Origin: an uncultured Verrucomicrobiota bacterium
GTDB taxonomy: Bacteria > Verrucomicrobiota > Verrucomicrobiia > Limisphaerales > SXTU01
Direction of reading: 5' to 3'
DNA length: 6,550 nucleotides
NCBI GenBank assembly: GCA_903863315.1
Contig: CAIPBN010000848.1
Coordinates: 1-6,550 of the forward strand
This document shows, in pieces, positions 1 to 6,550 of the stretch. The notes under the pieces are model-generated. The model was not told the origin of the DNA. It saw only the letters and a list, made by a program, of their open reading frames with translations, and did no database searches. Each line of letters starts with the position of its first letter. Position 1 is the stretch's first letter. Both the position numbers and the translations under genes were made by a program.

Positions 1-1125
1 GAACTCAGCCTCATTCCCGCGTTCTTCCTCATCAAGCTCTGGGGCGGCCCGCAGCGGTCGGACGCGGCGCTCCAGTTCTTCGTTTACACCATGGTCGGCA
101 GCATCGCGTTGCTGCTCGCGTTTGTCGGACTGTTCCTCGCGACGGGCACCTTCGACTTCACCAAGCTCGCCGAGCTGGCGCGCACCAAGGCGCTCGGTCC
201 GGCGGTCGAGGCGAAGTTCGCGTGGCTCGGCTGGGGCGCGGGCAAGGCGTATCTCGTCCTCTTCATCGGCGCGCTGCTGGGCTTCGCGGTGAAGGTGCCG
301 CTGTGGCCGTTCCACACCTGGCTGCCGCTGACTTACGCGGAGGCACCCACGCCCGTCTCGATGGCGCTGACCGGCGTGATGTCCAAGCTCGGCGTGTATG
401 GCTTCGTGCGGCTGCTGCTGCCCATCTTCCCCGAGCCGATGCAAGCCCTGCTCACGCCGCTGCTCTGGCTGGCGGTCGCGACCATCGTCCTCTCCGCCTT
501 CGCCGCACTCGCGCAGCGAGACCTCAAGCGCATCCTCGCCTACTCAAGTATCAACCACCTCGGCTACTGCCTGCTCGGCGTCTTCGCGGCGGCCAGTGCG
601 ACCGGCACCGCGCTCGACCGCACGGCGGCGCTTAACGGCGTCGTGCTCCAGATGTTCAACCACGGCATCACCGCGAGCCTCCTATTCTGCTTTGTCGCTT
701 TCCTCGAAGACCGCAGCAACGGCGCGCGCGGCCTGGACGACTTCGGCGGCCTGCGCAAGGTCGCGCCGGTCTTCTGCGGGCTTATGGGCTTGGCGCTGTT
801 CTCGTCGCTCGGGCTGCCGGGCTTGAACGGCTTCATCGGCGAGTTCCTCATCTTCAAGGGCGTCTTCCCGCTCGTGCCGTGGGCGGCGGTGCTTGCGCTG
901 CCGGGCCTGCTCGTCACGGCCATCTTCATCCTGACCGTCATCCAAAAAGTCTGGTGCGGCCCGCTCAACGAGAAGTGGGCGCGCTTCCCCGACCTGACCT
1001 ACAACGAGGGCGCGGTGGTCTTCCCCGCGACGCTGCTGATGTTCGTTCTCGGCGTGTGGCCGCAGTTCATCATCGCGGTCATCAATCCGACGGTCACGCA
1101 CTGGGTGCGGCAACTGCCCTTCTGA
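1..1125 (+). CDS. nuoM: NADH-quinone oxidoreductase subunit M, first copy (5' partial)
   Basis: This is the proton-translocating, antiporter-like membrane subunit M of respiratory complex I. The frame is open from base 1 to the TGA at 1123-1125, giving 374 residues; the ATG at base 91 is internal. Compared with E. coli NuoM, about 140 N-terminal residues lie upstream. The first visible residue is Glu in ELSLIPAFFLI, which aligns with the essential TM5 glutamate (E144 of E. coli NuoM). The TM7 lysine is present in GFAVKVPLWP (visible residue 98, bases 292-294). The TM8 lysine is in DLKRILAYSS (residue 176), and the late-TM glutamate is in GFIGEF (residue 281). The C-terminus ends soon after a final hydrophobic segment and lacks the long lateral helix of NuoL, so it is M rather than L. 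The usual PDAH after the TM7 break is PLTY here. The channel residues look functional. A second NuoM follows after 3 bases. Confidence 0.95.
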   Translation, partial: ELSLIPAFFLIKLWGGPQRSDAALQFFVYTMVGSIALLLAFVGLFLATGTFDFTKLAELARTKALGPAVEAKFAWLGWGAGKAYLVLFIGALLGFAVKVPLWPFHTWLPLTYAEAPTPVSMALTGVMSKLGVYGFVRLLLPIFPEPMQALLTPLLWLAVATIVLSAFAALAQRDLKRILAYSSINHLGYCLLGVFAAASATGTALDRTAALNGVVLQMFNHGITASLLFCFVAFLEDRSNGARGLDDFGGLRKVAPVFCGLMGLALFSSLGLPGLNGFIGEFLIFKGVFPLVPWAAVLALPGLLVTAIFILTVIQKVWCGPLNEKWARFPDLTYNEGAVVFPATLLMFVLGVWPQFIIAVINPTVTHWVRQLPF

Positions 1126-1128
1126 GCC

Positions 1129-2628
1129 ATGCTCGCCTGGACCATTTACCTCTCCTTCGCCGGCGCGCTCGCGTGCCTGCTGACGCCGCGCACCAATCCG
1201 CGCGCGACGCGGGCGATGGCGTTCAGCACAGCGCTGGCTGGTCTGGTCTGCGGCCTTATGGGGGCAGTGGAGTTCAAGCCGGAGAACGGCCTCGAAGTCA
1301 TCACGAACGTCCGCTGGATTCCCGCGCTGGGCATTGACTTCTCGCTCGCGGCGGATGGCATCAGTGTCACGCTCGTGTTGCTGACGGGCATCGCGGCGCT
1401 GGCGGGCGTGCTCTTCTCATGGAACATCGAGCACCGCACCAACGAGTTCTTCGCGTTCTTCTTCGCGCTTATCGGCGGGGTGTATGGCGTGTTCCTGAGC
1501 CTCGACCTCTTCCTGCTCTTCGTGTTCTACGAGATTGCCATCGTCCCGAAATACTTCCTCATCGCCATCTGGGGTTCGACCCGGCGGGACTACGCGGCGA
1601 TGAAGCTGGCGCTCTACTCATTCATCGGCAGCGGCATGGTGCTTATTGGGATGCTGGCGGCCTATGCGGTGTCCGGCCTCGCCAGCTTCGACTTGCAGAC
1701 ACTCGCGCAACATTCCTTCGCACCGGAGTTTCAGCGCTGGGCATTCCCGCTCGTGTTTGTGGGCTTCGCGATTCTCGCGGGCATGTGGCCGTTCCACACC
1801 TGGGCGCCGACCGGCCACTCCGCCGCGCCGACCGCCGCCTCGATGCTCCTGGCTGGCGTGGTGATGAAGCTTGGTGCTTACGGCTGCCTGCGCGTGGCGA
1901 TGACGCTTTTCCCTGAGGGCTTGAAGATGTGGCAGCACGAGCTTGCGGCGCTGGCGGTCACCGGCATTGTCTATGGCGCGCTCGTGGCGCTGGTGCAGAA
2001 GGACTTCAAGTTCGTCATCGGCTATTCGAGCGTGAGCCACATGGGCTTCGTGCTGCTCGGCCTCGTGACGCTCAACGAAATCGGCTGGAGCGGCGCGGTG
2101 CTGCAGATGTTCTCGCATGGCGTCATCGCGGGGCTGCTGTTCGGCGTGGTGGGCCGGATGGTCTATGACCGCGCACACACGCGCGAGTTGGACGCGCTTG
2201 AAGGCATGGGCCTCGCCCGGAAGATGCCCTTCGCGGCCGTGACGTTTGTCATCGCGGGCTTCGCCTCGATGGGCATGCCGGGCTTCAGCGGGTTCATTGC
2301 GGAGCTGCAAGTGCTCATCGGCGCATGGCAGGCGTTTCCGAGACTCGCCATCATCGCGGGTGTGGGCATCGTCATCGGCGTGGTTTACACGCTCAAGACC
2401 ACGGCGAAGGTGTTCTTCCCCGACAATGCGATCGCTGTTGAGTCTCTCGATGACCACGAGCACGACCATCCGCTGGAACCGATCTCCGTTCAGGAACGGC
2501 TGGGCGCGGCACTGCTCATCCTTTGCACCGTCCTCATCGGCCTGCATCCACGGTTGTTGCTCGACCTCATTGTGCCCAGTTTCAGATCCCCGCTCTTTGA
2601 CGGGCTGAGAAAGGTGGCTGGCCTGTGA
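1129..2628 (+). CDS. nuoM: NADH-quinone oxidoreductase subunit M, second divergent copy
   Basis: This is a complete 499-residue complex I subunit of the NuoM antiporter-like family, close to the usual ~500 residues. It is very hydrophobic, consistent with about 14 membrane helices. The ATG lies 3 bases after the upstream nuoM stop with no clear Shine-Dalgarno sequence, suggesting translational coupling; its stop overlaps the nuoN start. The TM5 glutamate is present (E135, FYEIAIVPKYF), as are the TM8 lysine (K294, DFKFVIGYSS), H304 and a late glutamate (E392, GFIAEL). The TM7 lysine is not: the segment reads GFAILAGMWPFHTW, and a gapless alignment with the upstream copy (GFAVKVPLWPFHTW) puts Leu216 there. 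Lys141, six residues after E135, replaces a normally uncharged residue. A polar loop DDHEHDHPLE (441-450) precedes the last helix. It is divergent across its length, so it is an old paralogue rather than a recent duplication. The family is certain; whether it pumps protons is open. Confidence 0.94.
   Translation: MLAWTIYLSFAGALACLLTPRTNPRATRAMAFSTALAGLVCGLMGAVEFKPENGLEVITNVRWIPALGIDFSLAADGISVTLVLLTGIAALAGVLFSWNIEHRTNEFFAFFFALIGGVYGVFLSLDLFLLFVFYEIAIVPKYFLIAIWGSTRRDYAAMKLALYSFIGSGMVLIGMLAAYAVSGLASFDLQTLAQHSFAPEFQRWAFPLVFVGFAILAGMWPFHTWAPTGHSAAPTAASMLLAGVVMKLGAYGCLRVAMTLFPEGLKMWQHELAALAVTGIVYGALVALVQKDFKFVIGYSSVSHMGFVLLGLVTLNEIGWSGAVLQMFSHGVIAGLLFGVVGRMVYDRAHTRELDALEGMGLARKMPFAAVTFVIAGFASMGMPGFSGFIAELQVLIGAWQAFPRLAIIAGVGIVIGVVYTLKTTAKVFFPDNAIAVESLDDHEHDHPLEPISVQERLGAALLILCTVLIGLHPRLLLDLIVPSFRSPLFDGLRKVAGL
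2610..2617 (+). promoter_or_regulatory. Shine-Dalgarno site for nuoN
   Basis: The stretch AAAGGTGG lies inside the last codons of the upstream nuoM, about 7-8 bases before the GTG at 2625. This good match to the anti-Shine-Dalgarno sequence supports the GTG start and the 4-base overlap. The other starts in the window (1129, 4250, 5733) have no comparably placed site. Confidence 0.6.
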
Positions 2629-4118
2629 ACACCGCCGACTACCTCACCCTGCTCTCCGCGCTCGCGCCGGAAGTCATCGTCGTGCTGACCGCGCTGCTCG
2701 TGCTCGCCGTGGACCTCCTCGGCCTGCAGGACACGCCGCGCTCCTACCGCATGAGCATCGCTGCGGGGCTGACCACGCTTGGTTGTGCGGGCGCGGTGGG
2801 CTGGATGTTCATGAACCCGACCGTCGGCAACTGGCATGGCGGGATGCTGGTGATTGACCCCCTGAACGAGACCGTCAAGGCGGTCATCCTGCTGCTCACA
2901 GTGCTGACGGCGATGCTTTCCGTGGACTGCAAGTTCACGCGCCACATTGGCGAATACTTCGCCCTGCTGCTGCTGGCGACCGTGGGCATGATGCTCCTCG
3001 CCAGCACCGAGGAGTTGTTGATGATTTTCGCCTCGCTGGAACTGGTCAGCCTTTCGCTCTACATCCTCGTCGCGTTCGACAAGTCCAGCCGGCAATCCGC
3101 CGAGGCGGCGATGAAGTATTTCCTGTTCGGCGGCATGAGCGCGGCCTTCCTGCTGTTCGGTTTCAGCCTGCTCTACGGGCTCACCGGCACCACCTACGTC
3201 CCGCGCATGGCGCACAAACTGTTCAGCCTGGGACCGGATCCGCTGGCAACGGTCGCGCTGGTGATGGTGGTCATCGGCTTTGGCTTCAAGGTGGCGGCGG
3301 TGCCGTTCCACCTGTGGGCGCCGGATGCCTATCAAGGCGCACCTCTGCCGAGCGCGGCGTTCATCGCCAGCGGTTCAAAAGTCGCGAGCTTCTATGTCTT
3401 CGCCAAGGTCCTGCTGCTTGGTTTCAGCCAGCTCGGCTGGGGAGACAGCAACAACGCCGTCAGCGGCTGGATTCCGCTGCTATCCGTCATCGCGGCCATC
3501 TCGATGGTTCTCGGCAACCTTGCGGCCATCCGCCAGACCAGCGTCCGCCGGCTGCTGGCCTATTCTGCCGTGGCGCACGCGGGCTACATGCTGGTTGGCT
3601 TCCTTGCGCTGGGCGGCGATGCGTTCGCCTCCATGCTCTTCTACGTCACGACCTACGCGCTGACGACCGTCGGTGCGTTCGGGGTGCTGGGAGTGGTTGA
3701 ATCCCAAGTTGGCGGGGATCAGCTCAAGGATTTCGCCGGCCTCGCCCGCCGCGCGCCGGTGCTGTCGGCGTGCCTGATGGTCTTCCTGCTTTCGCTGGCG
3801 GGCATCCCGCCTTTGGCCGGCTTCTTCGGCAAGTTCTATCTCTTCGCCGCCGCGCTCACGAATGATGCGAGCAGCCTGCCGTTTCTCTGGTTGATCGTCC
3901 TGGGCATCGCGATGAGCTGTGTCTCGCTCTATTACTATCTCCAAGTCCTCAAGCAGGTCTTTGTCGTGGAGGCTGACGCAAACGCCCGCCCGATCGCCGT
4001 GCCGTTCTTGGTGCATGCAGTCGTGGTGCTTCTGGCGGCGGCAGTGATTCTGCTCGGCTGTGTCCCGGGCTGGCTGCTGGACACGATTCACGCAGCTGTC
4101 ACGGAACAAGGGTGGTAA
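2625..4118 (+). CDS. nuoN: NADH-quinone oxidoreductase subunit N
   Basis: This is the third antiporter-like membrane subunit (ND2 homologue) of complex I, 497 residues and of normal length. The GTG start overlaps the upstream stop as GTGA, and a Shine-Dalgarno site supports it. Proton-channel landmarks visible are the TM5 glutamate E139 (SLELVSLSLY), K164 (AAMKYFLFGG), the TM7 lysine K222 (GFGFKVAAVPFHLWAPD), H319 in AVAHAGY, and the TM12 lysine K403 (GFFGKFYLF). The YQGAP motif after TM7 is typical of NuoN. The central TM8 position, lysine in E. coli (K247, NIKRLL), is arginine here (R308, SVRRLL). This keeps the charge but would be harder to deprotonate. NuoN normally closes the nuo operon, and it does so here: the next gene is unrelated and lies 131 bases away. 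Confidence 0.96.
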   Translation: MNTADYLTLLSALAPEVIVVLTALLVLAVDLLGLQDTPRSYRMSIAAGLTTLGCAGAVGWMFMNPTVGNWHGGMLVIDPLNETVKAVILLLTVLTAMLSVDCKFTRHIGEYFALLLLATVGMMLLASTEELLMIFASLELVSLSLYILVAFDKSSRQSAEAAMKYFLFGGMSAAFLLFGFSLLYGLTGTTYVPRMAHKLFSLGPDPLATVALVMVVIGFGFKVAAVPFHLWAPDAYQGAPLPSAAFIASGSKVASFYVFAKVLLLGFSQLGWGDSNNAVSGWIPLLSVIAAISMVLGNLAAIRQTSVRRLLAYSAVAHAGYMLVGFLALGGDAFASMLFYVTTYALTTVGAFGVLGVVESQVGGDQLKDFAGLARRAPVLSACLMVFLLSLAGIPPLAGFFGKFYLFAAALTNDASSLPFLWLIVLGIAMSCVSLYYYLQVLKQVFVVEADANARPIAVPFLVHAVVVLLAAAVILLGCVPGWLLDTIHAAVTEQGW

Positions 4119-4249
4119 AAGCCGGGCAAGCGCGTTCCGCCTGCGCTCTGACTTTCCGCTTGGCGCTCCTCCTCGTCGGATTGAAATGCCAGCTCCGAAT
4201 CCCGAGCTTGACCCTCCCCCCACCCGCCGCCACTTTTTGTGCCGTGCCC
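4119..4249 (+). other. Intergenic gap between nuoN and the protease gene
   Basis: This 131-base stretch lies between the nuoN stop and the chosen protease start. It probably contains the nuo 3' end and the 5' region of the protease gene, but neither can be pinned down. A small stem (AGCGC at 4129-4133 with GCGCT at 4143-4147) has no T-run after it, so it is not a convincing intrinsic terminator. A TTGACC at 4208-4213 lacks a good -10 partner. The protease frame is open back through the whole gap to a GTG at 4112, so an upstream start cannot be strictly excluded. Confidence 0.5.
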
Positions 4250-5701
4250 ATGAAGTCCATTTGCTCCCTGTTTGCGGTGCTCGCGCTTTCCACGTTCACG
4301 GTGCTCGCGGGGGACCCGGAAAAGGCCGTCGTCCAGATTTTCACCTTCAGCCAGGGCGCGGACTGGGACGAGCCGTGGAAATTTGAACAACTCCGCCGCA
4401 GCAGCGGCACGGGTTTCATCATCAAGGGCCGGCGCATCATGACCAACGCTCACGTCGTGAGCTGGGCGCGGCAGCTCATGGTGAAACGCTACCAGGACCC
4501 GCGGCCCTATCTCGCGCGCGTCGTGTTCGTGGGACACGACTGCGATCTGGCGCTGCTGGAGGTCGAGGATTCGCAGTTCTACAACGGCGTCGATCCGTTG
4601 GAGTTCGGGACGTTGCCGAAGGTTCGTTCCACTGTCGTCACTTACGGTTATCCGGCGGGTGGTGAGCAGATTTCCTATACGCGGGGCGTCGTGTCGCGCA
4701 TCGAGCTCCAGACTTACGCGCATATTGGCAACCGCTCTTTGCTCGGCGTGCAGACGGATGCGGCCATCAACCCCGGCAACTCCGGCGGGCCGGTCATCCA
4801 GGACGACAAGGTCATCGGCGTGGCCTTTCAGGGAATGCCTGGCCTGGAGAACGCCGGCTTTTTCATTCCGCCGCCGGTTATCCAGCACTTTCTCGACGAC
4901 ATTCAGGACGGCAAATACGATGGCTTCCCCAGCGCCGGCATTCGCACCGCGCCGCTGCAAAACGCCGCCTATCGCCGCAAGCTCAAGCTGCCTGACAACG
5001 ACCAGGGCGTGCGCGTGGACTCCATCATTCCCGGCACGCCGGCTGAAAAGGTGCTGCGGCCTGACGATGTGGTGTTGCAGGTCGGCAAATACCCCGTCGG
5101 CAGCGACGGCTCCATCGTCTATGAGGGCAACCGCATGGCGCTGGCGATGGCGGTGCAGGAGGCGCAGCACGGCCAGAGCATGCCGATGAAAATCTGGCGT
5201 GATGCGAAGGAGCAGATCGTCGCCGTGCCCGTGGAAGTGAGCGCCACCGACAAGGTGCTCGGCAACCAATACGACGTGCCACCACGCTACTTCGTGTATG
5301 CCGGGCTGGTCTTCACGCCGCTGAGTTTGGATTACCTGAAGACCTTCGGACGCGGCTGGTCGGACACCGCTGGGGCCGAGTTGACCTATGAACTTTTCTA
5401 CCGCCGCCACGAATCGCCCAAGACCGTGCGCGCCGAACCAATCGTGCTGTCCACGGTGCTGGCTGACGAAGTGAACGCGAACCTGCGCACCCGGGGCCGC
5501 GCGCTGGTGGACAAGATTAACGGCGTGCGCATCGAGCGCTTAGAGGACGTGATTCGTGCGTTCGAGCAACCTGCCAACGGCCAGCATGTCATCGAGTTCC
5601 TGCCGAAGAACACCTTCGAGTGCCTCGAACGTGAAAGTGCCGACAAGGCGAACGCGAACATACTCAAGACGTATGGCATCCAGCGGGATCGGCGGCTGTG
5701 A
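4250..5701 (+). CDS. Exported HtrA/Deg-family serine protease with PDZ domain (Deg9-like)
   Basis: This is a probable periplasmic or envelope serine endopeptidase of the HtrA/Deg (S1C) family, which degrades or guards misfolded proteins. From the ATG at 4250 it is 483 residues. Residues 1-20 form a signal peptide (MKSICSLF, hydrophobic core, VLA then GD), which is why this start is preferred over the GTG at 4112. The trypsin-like domain spans about 25-220, with catalytic His68 (MTNAHVV), Asp99 (HDCDLALL) and Ser178 (NPGNSGGPV) all intact. A PDZ-like domain follows at about 235-330 (GVRVDSIIPGTPAEKVLRPDDVVLQV in pattern). A further C-terminal region at about 345-475 includes AGLVFTPLSLDYLKTFG and LADEVNANL. 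That region resembles the second PDZ-like module of plant Deg2/Deg9 proteins rather than E. coli DegP. There is no clear Shine-Dalgarno site. A degenerate paralogue follows after 31 bases, suggesting co-expression. Confidence 0.9.
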   Translation: MKSICSLFAVLALSTFTVLAGDPEKAVVQIFTFSQGADWDEPWKFEQLRRSSGTGFIIKGRRIMTNAHVVSWARQLMVKRYQDPRPYLARVVFVGHDCDLALLEVEDSQFYNGVDPLEFGTLPKVRSTVVTYGYPAGGEQISYTRGVVSRIELQTYAHIGNRSLLGVQTDAAINPGNSGGPVIQDDKVIGVAFQGMPGLENAGFFIPPPVIQHFLDDIQDGKYDGFPSAGIRTAPLQNAAYRRKLKLPDNDQGVRVDSIIPGTPAEKVLRPDDVVLQVGKYPVGSDGSIVYEGNRMALAMAVQEAQHGQSMPMKIWRDAKEQIVAVPVEVSATDKVLGNQYDVPPRYFVYAGLVFTPLSLDYLKTFGRGWSDTAGAELTYELFYRRHESPKTVRAEPIVLSTVLADEVNANLRTRGRALVDKINGVRIERLEDVIRAFEQPANGQHVIEFLPKNTFECLERESADKANANILKTYGIQRDRRL

Positions 5702-5732
5702 AGGCGGTGCCACGCGAGAACCCGCCCAACCA

Positions 5733-6550
5733 ATGACCAAGCGATTTTCCCCCATGCACCTGCTGCTCCTTTCCTTTTTCCTGCTGGCCTCAACGGCGCT
5801 GTTGCCCGCCGCCCCCGCCTCCGACTGGGAGAACTCCCTCGTTTATCTCGAAGTCACACGCAAGACTTACGAGGTCTTCCAACCATGGACGCCCAAGTCG
5901 CGCACGGTGCAGAAAAACGGCCTCATCATCGGTGCGCGGGAAATTCTCACGACGGCGGAGGAGCTTTCCGACCGCACACTTGTCCGCGTGCAGAAGGGCG
6001 GGCGCGGCAAGTGGTGGAATGCCGAGGTCACTTGGATTGACTATCACGCCAACCTCGCGGTGCTCACCGCAGCAGACGCCACGCTCTGGCAGGGGTTGAA
6101 ACCGGCGGCGTTCACCACCGGCAAGTTGCCCAAGGAGGGCCTGCAAATTGTGCGCTGGCGTTCCGGCAACCTCGAAACACGCAAGGCTGAGTTCAACCAG
6201 TTCCTCGTCGAAGACGCCCGGCTCTCGTTCATCCAGCACCTCCAACTCGAAGCCAGCACCGAGATGCAGGGCGTGGGCTGGGCCGAACCGTTGGTGGTGA
6301 ACGGCAAAGTTGCCGGGCTCGCGACCGGACAGGGCGGCAATAATGCGCGGTTCCTCCCCGCTTCCTTCATCGATCCGATTCTCAGCGCGCGCAAGGCCGG
6401 CAAGTATCCCGGCCTCGGCTACTTTCCGTTTACTTGGACGCCGGTGGAAAACCCTTCGACCTTCAAGTTCTTGAAACTTCCCGGCGATCCACGCGGCGCG
6501 CTGGTGGTTGATGTGCCTGCGGCCCCTGTCCTTGAAGCGAACCTCAAGCC
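5733..6550 (+). CDS. Exported catalytically dead Deg-like paralogue (3' partial)
   Basis: The frame is open from the ATG at 5733 to the window end without a stop (272 codons visible). It starts with a signal peptide (MTKRFSP, hydrophobic run, APA then SDW, cleavage near residue 29). An internal ATG at 5754 is an alternative start but loses the basic N-terminus. The protein follows the upstream protease in order: GLIIGAREILTTAEEL matches its GFIIKGRRIMTNAHVV, YHANLAVL matches HDCDLALL, WAEPLVVNGKVAGLA matches SGGPVIQDDKVIGVA, and GKYPG and LKLP match GKYDG and LKLP at the start of the PDZ domain. At the triad, His is Glu76, Asp is Asn107 and Ser is Trp183, so proteolysis by this mechanism is not expected. 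The fold assignment is inferred from motif order and spacing; a role as regulator, chaperone or partner of the active enzyme is a guess. The C-terminus is outside the window. Confidence 0.82.
   Translation, partial: MTKRFSPMHLLLLSFFLLASTALLPAAPASDWENSLVYLEVTRKTYEVFQPWTPKSRTVQKNGLIIGAREILTTAEELSDRTLVRVQKGGRGKWWNAEVTWIDYHANLAVLTAADATLWQGLKPAAFTTGKLPKEGLQIVRWRSGNLETRKAEFNQFLVEDARLSFIQHLQLEASTEMQGVGWAEPLVVNGKVAGLATGQGGNNARFLPASFIDPILSARKAGKYPGLGYFPFTWTPVENPSTFKFLKLPGDPRGALVVDVPAAPVLEANLK

Noticed and set aside
91..93. ATG at base 91 as the start of the first nuoM
   Set aside because: The frame is open to base 1 and the 30 codons before it encode conserved NuoM sequence beginning with the TM5 glutamate, so the gene is cut by the window edge.
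1618..2547. Long minus-strand open frame inside the second nuoM
   Set aside because: Its translation is rich in His, Arg, Glu and Asp without domain-like patterns, as expected for the antisense of a GC-rich hydrophobic gene; the sense frame is clearly NuoM.
1..2628. The two nuoM genes as a frameshifted single gene or a recent duplication
   Set aside because: Each has its own full set of NuoM landmarks over the same region, and they differ at most positions.
2490..3335. Minus-strand open frame across the nuoM/nuoN junction
   Set aside because: It has low-complexity His/Gln/Glu/Arg composition and lies antisense to two well-supported genes.
4127..4162. Inverted repeat after nuoN as a terminator
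   Set aside because: The stems are only 5-6 bp (CAAGCG/CGCTTG around AGCGC/GCGCT), the two pairings compete, and no T-run follows.
4208..4236. Possible promoter with TTGACC as the -35 box
   Set aside because: At the proper spacing the -10 position reads CACTTT, a poor match, and chance hits are expected in this short gap.
4088..5410. 440-codon minus-strand open frame opposite the protease
   Set aside because: It is long only because GC-rich codon bias suppresses antisense stops; the sense strand shows a signal peptide and a full catalytic triad.

Overview
The window is gene-dense, GC-rich bacterial DNA with every supported gene on the + strand. It covers the distal end of a respiratory complex I (NADH-quinone oxidoreductase, nuo) operon and then a pair of envelope serine-protease-family genes. 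The three membrane-arm genes and the two Deg-like proteins read like those of a Gram-negative bacterium, most likely from the Planctomycetes-Verrucomicrobia neighbourhood (perhaps Verrucomicrobiota). That assignment rests on overall protein flavour only and is tentative.

Bases 1-4118 hold three proton-pump-type membrane subunits in tight series. They are a NuoM missing its N-terminus (1-1125), a complete and clearly different second NuoM (1129-2628), and NuoN (2625-4118). The gaps are 3 bases and a 4-base overlap, so they are almost certainly one transcript with coupled translation. Normal complex I has one NuoM. The M-M-N order matches clusters described as '2M' complex I, thought to carry an extra antiporter-like subunit. 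The second NuoM has lost the conserved TM7 lysine of the proton channel (Leu216 instead) and carries an unusual lysine six residues after the TM5 glutamate.

Bases 4119-4249 form a short non-coding gap without a convincing terminator or promoter. Bases 4250-5701 encode a secreted HtrA/Deg-family serine protease with an intact His-Asp-Ser triad, a PDZ domain and a C-terminal region like that of plant-type Deg9/Deg2 proteins. Thirty-one bases later, a second exported protein (5733 to beyond the window end) is alignable with the protease along its visible length. All three of its catalytic positions are replaced (His to Glu, Asp to Asn, Ser to Trp). The pair therefore looks like an active Deg protease and a catalytically dead paralogue, probably co-expressed.

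The two most notable signals are the divergent second NuoM and the active/dead protease tandem. No RNA genes, mobile elements, CRISPR arrays or sizeable repeats were seen.
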